NCBI RefSeq assembly: GCF_020252405.1
Contig: NZ_JADCDA010000018.1
Span: 62,001 to 126,000 of the forward strand
Source: Aestuariivirga sp.
Lineage (GTDB): Bacteria > Pseudomonadota > Alphaproteobacteria > Rhizobiales > Aestuariivirgaceae
Direction of reading: 5' to 3'
DNA: 64,000 bases
This document shows, in pieces, positions 48,413-55,746 of this stretch (within the stretch, counting starts at the first letter, position 1; each line of letters starts with the position of its first letter). Made by a program: the position numbers and the translations under genes. The notes under the pieces were generated by a model. It saw only the letters and a list, made by a program, of their open reading frames with translations, was not told the DNA's origin and did no database searches.

Positions 48413-49705
48413 ATGAGCTTTGCGATCCCAGCCGATTTCATTGTCGCCGGGAATGCCCGGCACGCGGCGGCGCTGGCGGAGGACTATGAGGCCCTCGGGC
48501 GCCAGTTGGCGCGGCGCGGCATTTCCATCGCGGCGATGACGGAGCGGGCGATGTCGTACGCCGTGGCGGTCCCGACATGGGGTGTTGGCACTGGCGGCAC
48601 ACGCTTCGCGCGGTTTCCAGGCCCCGGCGAGCCCCGCAACATCCACGACAAACTGGAGGACTGCGGCGTCATCAACCAGCTGACGCGGCTGACGCCCAAT
48701 GTCTCGCCGCATTTTCCATGGGACAGGGTGAAGGACTATAACGCGCTGCGGCAGGAAGCGGCGAGCCACGGGCTGGGCTTCGATGCGGTCAATTCCAACA
48801 CGTTCCAGGACCAGCGGGGCCAGCGGCTGTCCTACAAATTTGGCTCGCTCACCCATGCGGACAAGGCGACGCGGATGCAGGCGGTGGAGCACAATCTCGA
48901 ATGCATCGAGATCGGCAGGCAGCTCGGATCCGCCGCGCTCACCGTGTGGATCGCCGATGGCTCGAACTTCCCCGGCCAGTCCAATCTCAATGCCGCCTTC
49001 GACCGATATATGGACTCCCTGCGCATCATCTATGACGCACTGCCGAAGGACTGGCTTGTCTTCCTCGAACACAAGCTCTATGAGCCCGCCTTCTACGCGA
49101 CCGTGATTTCCGACTGGGGCTCAAGCTTCATGGCCGCTCTCGAGCTGGGCCCAAAGGCACGCTGCCTTGTGGACCTCGGGCACCATGCTCCCAACACCAA
49201 CATCGAACAGATCGTGGCGCGGCTGATTCGCGCCGGAAAACTCGCGGGCTTCCACTTCAATGATTCGAAATACGGCGACGACGACCTTGATTCGGGCTCC
49301 ATCGACCCCTTTCGCCTCTTCCTGGTGTTCAACGAACTCGTCGATGCGGAGATGCGCCGGGCCGAAGGCTTTTCACCCGCCTACATGATCGATCAGTCGC
49401 ACAATGTCACCGACCCGGTCGAGAGCCTGATGGCCTCGGCCGTGGAGATCCAGCGGGCCTATGTGCAGGCCTCGCTCATCGACCGCGAAATGCTGGAAGA
49501 GGCTCAGAACGGCAGCGACGCGATGCTGGGCCACCGCATCGTCAAGCAGGCCTTCATCACCGACGTGTCGCCGATCCTGGCGGAAGCGCGGCGGAGAAAG
49601 GGAGGCGCCATAGATCCGCTCGGCCTCTACCGGTCGAGCGGCTATCGCGCGGCGAAGACGAAGGAGCGGCCGCCGGCAGAGAGCACAGCCGCCGGCATCG
49701 TCTGA
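48413..49705 (+). CDS. rhaI: L-rhamnose isomerase, rhizobial type
   Basis: 430 residues, xylose-isomerase-like barrel. Metal and substrate positions are suggested by FLEHKLYEPAFYATV, CLVDLGHHAPNTNIEQ and GFHFNDSKYGDDD. It converts L-rhamnose to L-rhamnulose. AAGGTGA lies just before the ATG, 4 bases after rhaD. It is the last gene of the operon; no rhamnulokinase or mutarotase gene follows before the island begins. Confidence 0.92.
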   Translation: MSFAIPADFIVAGNARHAAALAEDYEALGRQLARRGISIAAMTERAMSYAVAVPTWGVGTGGTRFARFPGPGEPRNIHDKLEDCGVINQLTRLTPNVSPHFPWDRVKDYNALRQEAASHGLGFDAVNSNTFQDQRGQRLSYKFGSLTHADKATRMQAVEHNLECIEIGRQLGSAALTVWIADGSNFPGQSNLNAAFDRYMDSLRIIYDALPKDWLVFLEHKLYEPAFYATVISDWGSSFMAALELGPKARCLVDLGHHAPNTNIEQIVARLIRAGKLAGFHFNDSKYGDDDLDSGSIDPFRLFLVFNELVDAEMRRAEGFSPAYMIDQSHNVTDPVESLMASAVEIQRAYVQASLIDREMLEEAQNGSDAMLGHRIVKQAFITDVSPILAEARRRKGGAIDPLGLYRSSGYRAAKTKERPPAESTAAGIV

Positions 49706-49804
49706 AGCATTTTCAGGTCAGGTGGATACCGGTTGACCGTCGAAACTGCGACCATACTAAAGAGATAGGGCAGGTTTCGAGTCCACTGAACCGAAACCCG
49801 CTCT
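49705..49804. repeat. 100-bp dispersed repeat, copy A
   Basis: Runs from AAGCATTTTCAGGTCAGGTG to CGAAACCCGCTCT and matches copy B at 57440-57539 along its whole length with few differences, in the same orientation. It ends in an inverted pair GCAGGTTTCG / CGAAACCCGC. It begins at the last base of the rhaI stop codon. Confidence 0.88.
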
Positions 49805-49857
49805 ATGGCGCGCGGCGTTTGCGAGAACGATCCTGAACTGCCCGACTTGGATCGCTT

Positions 49858-50049
49858 TTGTTTACCAGATCGGCAATAGCCGATCAGGGTGCCCGCCGCG
49901 TGCATGATCACGGCATGCCGACGAGCCAGGGCGAGCTTGTGCGCGATATGATGGATTGGTTCGCGGGCCGGGAAGATTTCTTGGCCCCCGACGAACGGAC
50001 GGTGCGGCGTAAGGTGTCGGCGATCTGGAGGGAGTTGTTGCGTACTTGA
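49858..50049 (+). pseudogene. 3' remnant of an unknown gene
   Basis: An open frame of 63 codons whose last 44 (from the ATG at 49915, MPTSQGELVRDMMDWFAGR) look like the charged C-terminal tail of a small rhizobial protein of unknown function, ending KVSAIWRELL. An in-frame stop lies at 49834 and there is no Shine-Dalgarno sequence, so the 5' part seems lost. Function unknown. Confidence 0.35.
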
Positions 50050-50054
50050 AGAAA

Positions 50055-50080
50055 GAAGCCCGGCGTTTCCGCCGGGCTTC
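50055..50080 (-). terminator. Rho-independent terminator of the hydroxylase/editing operon
   Basis: Perfect 11-base stem (GAAGCCCGGCG / CGCCGGGCTTC) with a 4-base loop, followed on the minus strand by TTTCTTC. It begins 8 bases after the stop of the AlaX-like gene. Confidence 0.75.
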
Positions 50081-50087
50081 TCATGCA

Positions 50088-50900
50088 TTAGTCGGCAAAA
50101 GCCGAAAGATCGACATGGCTCGAAACTCGGAGATGTTCGTCACCGAACCAATACATCCATGTCGGAGTGCGGCGGGCCGATATCTGGACCTCCATATCCT
50201 TCGACTGCGTCCACTTGGTGAATTCAAAAGGACCGATTTCGCCCGTCGATTTCACGTGGGAGCCGGAGCAAGGGTTCGCGTCAATCCCAGCGATTTCGAC
50301 GACGCGGATTTTGCCGGTGAGACCAAGGTCAGAATCCACGCGCCAATGACGGAACCGTCCCGCCGCGTCAGCAACAGATTTAGCCGAAACGACTGAGATG
50401 GAGGCGTTGCGGAGCACGAAGTGCCGGGTGAGGCAATCGACGGACGCCATCAGTTCGTCCGTGACCGACGTCGAGGTCTTGAACTTCACCGAGACAGTGA
50501 CCCCATCGTCGGCGATCAACGCCCCCTTGCTGTCGAAGTCCGCGAGCACATGGCGCGCGGCAGCCATCATGAGGTGCGTGAGGCTGTGGGACCGGGACAA
50601 GGCCGCGCGGCGAGGCGCATCCACTTCGAGGAGCGCCATGTTCCCGATCTCGACGTTGCCCACGCGAGTGCGGTCGACAATAACCCACGTTTCGCCACCC
50701 TCCTTGACTACGTTCAGAACGTTCGACGTCTCGTTGCCGATGGTTATGGTCCCAAGGTCATGGGGCTGGCCGCCGCCCGCCGGGCGGAAGATGTTCTGGC
50801 CGAAGGCGATCGCAGCCCGATGGGCGCTCTCGAACTTCATCGCGCGGATCGTGGTCGGATGAACCGTAAGGTCCGGGTACTGATTGAAGATGTTGGTCAT
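50088..50900 (-). CDS. Free-standing alanyl-tRNA editing-like protein (AlaX family)
   Basis: 270 residues related to the editing domain of alanyl-tRNA synthetase. The zinc and catalytic motifs are complete: HSLTH (H105, H109) and CSGSH (C211, H215), with the GGGQP turn (42-46) and EIAGIDANPC leading to VKSTGEIGPF. AlaX proteins hydrolyse mischarged Ser- or Gly-tRNA-Ala. There is no synthetase or C-Ala domain. It follows a predicted amino-acid hydroxylase by 79 bases on the same transcript and ends at a terminator. The pairing suggests removal of a hydroxylated amino acid from tRNA; that is inference. Confidence 0.82.
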   Translation of the reverse strand: MTNIFNQYPDLTVHPTTIRAMKFESAHRAAIAFGQNIFRPAGGGQPHDLGTITIGNETSNVLNVVKEGGETWVIVDRTRVGNVEIGNMALLEVDAPRRAALSRSHSLTHLMMAAARHVLADFDSKGALIADDGVTVSVKFKTSTSVTDELMASVDCLTRHFVLRNASISVVSAKSVADAAGRFRHWRVDSDLGLTGKIRVVEIAGIDANPCSGSHVKSTGEIGPFEFTKWTQSKDMEVQISARRTPTWMYWFGDEHLRVSSHVDLSAFAD

Positions 50901-50979
50901 GGACGGAGTCCTTTCTGAATTTGGATTGCGAGGGGCGCGCGCGACCGCCGGCGCTTGCGCGCCGACGGTCGCTCTTCCG

Positions 50980-52077
50980 TCAGTCGATTAGATGGCGACC
51001 GCCGAGAGCTTCAGCGGGCGCGAGGTAGACCCGCACGTAGTAGCGGTCCGATCCATCGAAGTTCGCTGCGTAGGCGCGCCGACGATGCATCATCCGGGTG
51101 TTCGAGTAGATCAGCAGATCGCCGGGCTCCGAGTAGATTTCCATCACCGACTTCGTCTTCGAGACGATCCGATGGAACTTGTCGAGCGCAGCCTGAGCAT
51201 TCGCATCCGCACTGCTGATGTTCGCGGCATGATACCGAGAGTGCATCCGCCCAAGAGCATCGGGCACAAGGACCGGCACACCCGCCACCGCGATCTGGCC
51301 GCCCTTAAGGTGGCTGTCCGGCCAGCGCACGTCATACACGGGCGACTGAAGAATGCGCGCGGGCTCGGGACCGTGTGCGGCTTCCAGTTCCGGCAGAAGA
51401 TCGTCCAGCGCCGCTGTCTCCATCGGGACGTCTGAGCGAGCGCGGAGGCACACGAACGCCTGATAGGGGTTCATGAACGGCGCGCCGGGCTTGAACCAGG
51501 CTTCGTGAAACATGGCCTGGTTCGCATTGTCGTTGTGCATACCGAGGTCGTTTGCCGACCCTTGGCTCGAAGCCGTCCCCTTGAGTTCCGCGACGGGCGC
51601 AACGGCACGGAGGATTAAGCCACGGTTTTCCGAGCCATAGGCAAAAGGCGTAAGTTCGGCCGCCTCCCCGAGAAGAGCGACCAGAAAGCCGATCTGCGTA
51701 CGGACGTCGGATTCGACAACCGTCCCGTTGAGCGGCGTGGTGATCAGCGGGCAAGGGCGCGGGAGGCCCTTGACGATGATCTGGGGCACGTCCTCGTCGC
51801 TCAACATGCGAAGCGTGTGGTAGGTTTCCGGGAGGTATTTCTGAACCATGTCGGCAGCTTCACGGACGAAAGCCGACGGCTGGGCGTCGATCCGACCAAG
51901 GAGGAAGAGCGCTTGCGTGGCGCGATAGGCTCGCTCCTTCTCACTTTCGTTCAGTTGAACGAGCGCGCTCTTGGCGTTTCCATTCTTCGAGAACTCAAGC
52001 CGAACGGCCGGTTCGATGAGGAGCTTAGTCCGGCGTATCGGCTTCGGCAGGGACAGCAGGCAGTTTCGATTGAGCAT
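50980..52077 (-). CDS. TauD/clavaminate synthase-like Fe(II)/2-oxoglutarate oxygenase, predicted amino-acid hydroxylase
   Basis: 365 residues. The metal triad is H181, D183 (GMHNDNANQ) and H331 (MMHRRRAY), with R345 or R349 for 2-oxoglutarate (DRYYVRVYLAP). The order of motifs, a long lid insert, YQAFVCLRARSD and GDLLIYSNTRMMH match the branch that hydroxylates free amino acids (AsnO, VioC, lysine hydroxylases). The start MLNRNCLLSL has GGAG upstream; a longer frame to 52143 is less likely. First gene of the two-gene operon. Substrate unknown. Confidence 0.82.
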   Translation of the reverse strand: MLNRNCLLSLPKPIRRTKLLIEPAVRLEFSKNGNAKSALVQLNESEKERAYRATQALFLLGRIDAQPSAFVREAADMVQKYLPETYHTLRMLSDEDVPQIIVKGLPRPCPLITTPLNGTVVESDVRTQIGFLVALLGEAAELTPFAYGSENRGLILRAVAPVAELKGTASSQGSANDLGMHNDNANQAMFHEAWFKPGAPFMNPYQAFVCLRARSDVPMETAALDDLLPELEAAHGPEPARILQSPVYDVRWPDSHLKGGQIAVAGVPVLVPDALGRMHSRYHAANISSADANAQAALDKFHRIVSKTKSVMEIYSEPGDLLIYSNTRMMHRRRAYAANFDGSDRYYVRVYLAPAEALGGRHLID

Positions 52078-52281
52078 CGTCGTGGTCTCCGAGGCCTGCA
52101 ACCGACACCGCGTCGGCGCTTGGGCCGACACGCGAGATTTCACATATTTTGGTTGGGGTCAGACGGGTCCTACCTCCACACCACCATGGATGGGGCGAGA
52201 ATGAGCAAGAACTAACCCCTTCTCATCTTGCAACAGAGGCCTGACTGGGGTAAGGGGGTTGAAATCTGATGTGAGGAATCC

Positions 52282-53013
52282 ATGCCACGTCCGAAATCGC
52301 CGCTCGATTTGGTGTATTCTCCCGCCCGACATTTCCCGTACGTGGAATGGGCTGAACACGTCCGCACCTATAAGTACTTTCGTGTCCATGGCTTCAACGA
52401 GTTTCGCCGGTTAATTGGCAATAGCGATTATAGCACAGTTGAGGACGCTGATCTGGTGGGTCAGGCCAAGGAAATTGTGAAGCGGGATTGGGGTGCGCAT
52501 CTTCCTCCGTCCAACAGCAACAAGGACGGAATCGAGCAGATCGGCTGCAACCAAGTTAGCCGGGTTCGCAAACATACGCCGGTTGCTTTTCAATCCGCCT
52601 GCGTAGCCATTGTTACATTGGAGCTGGCGCTGAAGCGTGCTCGTAGTTCTGTCGATATTTATCAGCATTCAGCGGATGATCCGCATGCGATCGCCATTTG
52701 CCCTGCACTCTTTCAGGTCGATGATTACGACAAAACGTTTTACTTGAATAAAATCGCATCGGACCCGATGAATCGTGCGGCTCTGGTTCAGGCTACGCTG
52801 CAGAGGCAGAGCCTTGGAAGGCGGCCTACCGACAATGTGTTTTTGGATATGGCGGGTGGCCGTCTCGTTACAGAATGGCTTGCATCGAAATTTCTTGATT
52901 TTTGGCGCGGCCAATCGACCCTGGCAACTGTATCTGTTTGTAAGCCACGTTTCGGAAACGGTTTTCGGAAAGTTAGTGACCTCGAAGTCCAAGTATTTCC
53001 ATTGGCCTTATAG
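52282..53013 (+). CDS. Hypothetical protein of the island
   Basis: 243 residues, unrecognised. GAGGAA lies 6 bases before the ATG. No signal peptide or membrane segment; mixed charge, several Trp and Tyr in the first 70 residues (HFPYVEWAEHVRTYKYFRVH). Codon use is clearly lower in GC than the neighbours, which points to recent transfer. It is divergent from the hydroxylase across a 204-base gap that shows no sure promoter. Confidence 0.65.
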   Translation: MPRPKSPLDLVYSPARHFPYVEWAEHVRTYKYFRVHGFNEFRRLIGNSDYSTVEDADLVGQAKEIVKRDWGAHLPPSNSNKDGIEQIGCNQVSRVRKHTPVAFQSACVAIVTLELALKRARSSVDIYQHSADDPHAIAICPALFQVDDYDKTFYLNKIASDPMNRAALVQATLQRQSLGRRPTDNVFLDMAGGRLVTEWLASKFLDFWRGQSTLATVSVCKPRFGNGFRKVSDLEVQVFPLAL

Positions 53014-53014
53014 G

Positions 53015-53263
53015 CTAGCGAAAAGACAGGCCTATATCATATAGGCGCTTCTTGACGCGCTGTATGTTATCCTCGGTCGTCCGCCCAACCAATCTCCGAA
53101 ACTCTGTTTCGCTGAGGTTGGCCAATTCGTGCCCATAGTAAATTCTGTTTCGGTAGAGCTCTTCGGTAATCTTTTCCAGATATCGTTCTTGCCCAAGCAA
53201 CGTATCAACTGAGGCCTGCATTGCGGGGATTGGTTGCTGCCGTGTCTGATGGAGTGTCCCCAT
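53015..53263 (-). CDS. Small hypothetical protein
   Basis: 82 residues, low GC, probably soluble and helical (RYLEKITEELYRNRIYYGHE, LSETEFRRLVGRTTEDN). It follows the ribbon-helix-helix gene by 11 bases and is convergent with the 243-residue gene, one base apart. The pair looks like a small regulator-partner unit of a plasmid or island, but no toxin family is recognised. Confidence 0.5.
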   Translation of the reverse strand: MGTLHQTRQQPIPAMQASVDTLLGQERYLEKITEELYRNRIYYGHELANLSETEFRRLVGRTTEDNIQRVKKRLYDIGLSFR

Positions 53264-53274
53264 GGTTCGATCTC

Positions 53275-53478
53275 CTAATCTAGGTCCAGATCCAGCTGCC
53301 CCGTGTCAGATTTTACCAAAATATCTCTTAACGCCCGATCAACGATAAACGCGACAGAACGTTCCTGCCGTTCAGCGAGTTTTACGACTTTCTGGTGGGT
53401 TGCTTCATCCAAGCGAACGGTCACCCCAATTTTCTTGGGCTTCTTTTTCGCCGGAGCGTTAGAATCGCGTTGCATCAT
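53275..53478 (-). CDS. Ribbon-helix-helix DNA-binding protein
   Basis: 67 residues with a basic tail (KKKPKK) and the RHH pattern: beta strand IGVTVRLDEATHQKVV, then helix KLAERQERSVAFIVDRALRD. RHH proteins of this size act as repressors of small plasmid or island operons or as antitoxins. Likely autoregulates itself and the 82-residue gene. Confidence 0.7.
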   Translation of the reverse strand: MMQRDSNAPAKKKPKKIGVTVRLDEATHQKVVKLAERQERSVAFIVDRALRDILVKSDTGQLDLDLD

Positions 53479-53880
53479 TGTGCATCACAATAATTCGATT
53501 CGCATCCAAAGACAAGAGCCCGCGACGCAATCGCGCGTCTGTTCCATGGTTTCATTAAGCTCCTGTCGGGATTGGATTTCAATAGTCACATGCTAAAGGA
53601 CTATCTGGCCTGTATTCAAGTCAGTCTGCCACAATGCACGACACCGCTCTCAGCAAATTCCCGACCTGTTCGAGCCCAGCCCTCAAGGGATCGTCGAGCA
53701 GGTGGGCGTAGCGCTGGGTGGTTTGAACCTGCGTGTGGCCGAGCAGCTTGCCGATCATCGGCAGTGTCATGCCGCCCGAAACGAGCAGCGATGCGAAGGT
53801 GTGGCGCAGATCGTGGATGCGGACGGCGGGCAGTTCGGCCTTCGCCCGGACATCTTCCCAGAACCGCTTGATGTGCCGTT

Positions 53881-53935
53881 TATTGCCGCATGGCCATTGC
53901 CAAAAACCGGTTCCCACTTTTTGGCGCCATGCTTT
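53881..53935. repeat. 55-bp palindromic insert within the integrase
   Basis: Contains GCATGGCGCC and GGCCATGC arms around AAAAAGTGGGAACCGGTTTT, the same design as the right-half repeats at 8854 and 22609 (AAAAGTGGAACCGCTTTT). Its length (55, not a multiple of 3) explains the frame change. Ends are uncertain by one or two bases. Confidence 0.8.
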
Positions 53936-54122
53936 TGAAGCGGCTTGCCTTGCGTCTCGCCCGGAAACACCCATTCGCAATCTTCGGGCACGCGCAGCCG
54001 GATCGTGCGCAGAGGCGCTGCTGCGGAAGCGCTGATCGGCGCGCGATGCAGGCGGCGCTGCTTCGTGGTGGCCGCTGGTTTGATCCAGACGGCGGCTTGC
54101 CGCAATCGAAAATCCAGAGTGA

Positions 54123-54170
54123 GGCGCGCGGTCGGACGGAAAACCGGGAACCACTTTTCCTCCCCGCGCC
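54123..54170. repeat. Second REP-like unit at the integrase remnant
   Basis: GGCGCGCGGTCGGACGGAAA to TCCCCGCGCC, with outer GC arms GGCGCG / CGCGCC and an AAACCGGGAACCACTTTTCC core. Similar units are common in Hyphomicrobiales (recalled). It interrupts the integrase frame without a stop. Confidence 0.6.
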
Positions 54171-54228
54171 GGCCGCAGCACTCAGCCGCGGTCATTTCCA
54201 ATCCGCGAGATGCTCTCGGTGGGTCTCC

Positions 54229-54627
54229 CTATGAATGGCGGGAACGGGTGCAAACGGGGCGGAAAGGCGAACCCGGAAGCCAGGCTGGAAACTGTCGGCT
54301 GGGCTCCCTACGCTCATGAAGCACGCGAAAGATTTCGACGGGACTGGGTTTAACGGCGCGATAGTAGATCACATGGACGGGATCGCCGACGGGTGCTTCC
54401 CGGCTTTCGTTTCGGCTGTGCCGGATGTGAAAGCTGCGAAGGTTTTCGGACAGATCGCTGCGATCCGCGGGGGAGGGGCAGCCCGGATCAGCCGCAACCC
54501 GCCTCATTGCCGCCGTCAGCAGCGCCCGGCAGCGTATTCGCGCCTCGGCGCCATGCATGGTCTCACGTGTTCGCAGCACTGAGGCGATATCGGCTTTGGC
54601 CGGTTCTGAAAGCCGATAGCGCCCCAT
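54229..54627 (-). CDS. ParE/RelE-like toxin
   Basis: 132 residues. The ParE pattern is clear: MGRYRLSEPAKADIASVLR at the start, then VHVIYYRAV and VEIFRVLHERREPSRQ, after which ParE toxins usually end. About 20 extra residues follow, running to the edge of the integrase remnant, which suggests the stop was lost in a rearrangement. Poisons gyrase in studied ParE cases. It follows the antitoxin-like gene by 6 bases. Confidence 0.75.
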   Translation of the reverse strand: MGRYRLSEPAKADIASVLRTRETMHGAEARIRCRALLTAAMRRVAADPGCPSPADRSDLSENLRSFHIRHSRNESREAPVGDPVHVIYYRAVKPSPVEIFRVLHERREPSRQFPAWLPGSPFRPVCTRSRHS

Positions 54628-54633
54628 TTCGGA

Positions 54634-54888
54634 TCAACGCGCCGCCGGCGTGGCAAGGCCATCGAGAAAAGTGTTGAGGTCCTCGTCCTCGACGTCTTCG
54701 TATTCCCCGCGATCAAGCGCTGCGACCCCGGCGGTTATGCTTTGCCGAAGCCGTTCGAGCTTCAGTTCATCGGCTTTCAGCCGCTCTTGCCAGCCGCGCA
54801 CCGCATCGCGCACCGCCTCGCGCACCGCCTCGCTGGCGTTCTGGTACTTGCCGATGCGGACATTTGATGTGCTACCAAAACCGGACAA
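54634..54888 (-). CDS. ParD-like antitoxin, N terminus uncertain
   Basis: 84 codons from a TTG. RIGKYQNASEAVREAVRDAV is the ParD RHH helix region, followed by a charged C terminus (EDVEDEDLNTFLDGLA) that should bind the toxin. The first beta strand normally reads like INL at fixed distance; here it lies just upstream of the TTG, behind a TAG stop and about three residues short, so the 5' end is probably damaged. Confidence 0.6.
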   Translation of the reverse strand: MSGFGSTSNVRIGKYQNASEAVREAVRDAVRGWQERLKADELKLERLRQSITAGVAALDRGEYEDVEDEDLNTFLDGLATPAAR

Positions 54889-55101
54889 GTTGATTCGCTA
54901 TCGACATCCGTTCTTCATCACTGATCATGGCCTCCTGCACCCGCAATGTACGTCGCCCGCCGCGCCGGGCTTGCATGAGCCGGGCCTGGCATTCCAGCCC
55001 CGTGTCAGCATCCGGTCAGGCGGGCTCGGTCAGGCAGCCCCGGTCCGGCGGCGGGCGTTTCTCCCCTTGGGGCATGAGGCCTCATAGGTAAGGAGGCGCA
55101 T

Positions 55102-55692
55102 ATGGATGCCACATCCGGCAAGCTTGAACCGCCACCTGCCCGGCCCTATGCTGACGGAAGTTCTGCCCGCCGCGAGACAAAGACCATGAAATCCGCCGCC
55201 GTATCCTTGTTCCTGCTGCTTGCCGCAAGCGCTCTCGCGCCGGCGGGGGCTGGCATGGCAAAGCCCCTGGCGGGAGAAGCCTTCGGCGATTGGCTGCTGC
55301 GCTGCACGAAGACCAGCACCGGCGAGCAGGCCTGCGCGCTGCATCAGAGGATCATGGCCGAAGACACCCGGCAGCCCGTCGCGGCCATTGCCCTGGCCCG
55401 CAACAGGGACAGCAGGGAACTGCGCCTCGCCGCGGTTTTGCCGCTGGGGCTCGACATTCCCGCCGGCGTCACCGGCAAGGCGGGGGCGGTTACGCTGCCC
55501 CTCACCGTTCAGACCTGCGTGCGGCGCGGCTGCATCGCCAGCACCGCCGTGGATGAAAAGACGCTCGACGCGCTGCGCGGCGCGGATGGCTTCAGCCTCA
55601 CCTTCAAGATGCGCCTCGTGGCGGAGCCCACCACCATCCCGGTTTCTCTGAAGGGGCTGGAGGCGGGGCTGAAGGCGCTCGACGCCAGGTGA
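55102..55692 (+). CDS. Invasion-associated locus B (IalB) family protein
   Basis: 196 residues as called; the family domain starts at FGDWLLRC and has paired Cys (CTKTSTGEQAC, CVRRGC). Periplasmic; role in envelope stress or host contact is known only loosely for the family. Two starts compete: 55102 has a perfect AAGGAGG at good distance but adds 28 residues with lower-GC codons before the signal peptide; 55186 (MKSAAVSLFLLLAAS) gives a standard signal peptide but weak ribosome binding. The gap 54889-55101 shows nothing else. Confidence 0.82.
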   Translation: MDATSGKLEPPPARPYADGSSARRETKTMKSAAVSLFLLLAASALAPAGAGMAKPLAGEAFGDWLLRCTKTSTGEQACALHQRIMAEDTRQPVAAIALARNRDSRELRLAAVLPLGLDIPAGVTGKAGAVTLPLTVQTCVRRGCIASTAVDEKTLDALRGADGFSLTFKMRLVAEPTTIPVSLKGLEAGLKALDAR

Positions 55693-55746
55693 TGATATTG
55701 CCGCGCGCCTTGCCAGCATGGCGGTAAGGCCCTAGCTGACCTCCGT

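Larger units (their letters stand above)
53621..54201 (-). pseudogene. Truncated and split tyrosine recombinase (integrase)
   Basis: The C-terminal catalytic half is readable in two frames. Upstream frame: AVWIKPAATTKQRRLHRAP to WVFPGETQGKPLQ. Downstream frame: RHIKRFWEDVRAKAE, IHDLRHTFASLL, GKLLGHTQVQTTQRYAHL with the active-site Tyr. The frames join exactly if 53881-53935 is removed. The N-terminal DNA-binding part and the first catalytic Arg region are missing, and a second repeat (54123-54170) interrupts the start. It cannot make an active enzyme. Confidence 0.85.
49706..54888. mobile_element. Degenerate integrated island
   Basis: Bounded on the left by repeat copy A and holding lower-GC genes without host pathway links, a tyrosine recombinase remnant, a ribbon-helix-helix gene and a ParDE-like pair. 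Attachment sites were not found and the right end is only a guess, after the parD-like gene. Confidence 0.45.

Noticed and set aside
46240-48441. 733-codon minus-strand frame opposite rhaD
   Set aside because: Same artefact; Arg/His/Gly-rich with no domain, while rhaD is complete on the plus strand.
50055-50080. Terminator of the 49858-50049 frame on the plus strand
   Set aside because: The T-rich tail follows the stem on the minus strand, so it ends the AlaX-like operon.
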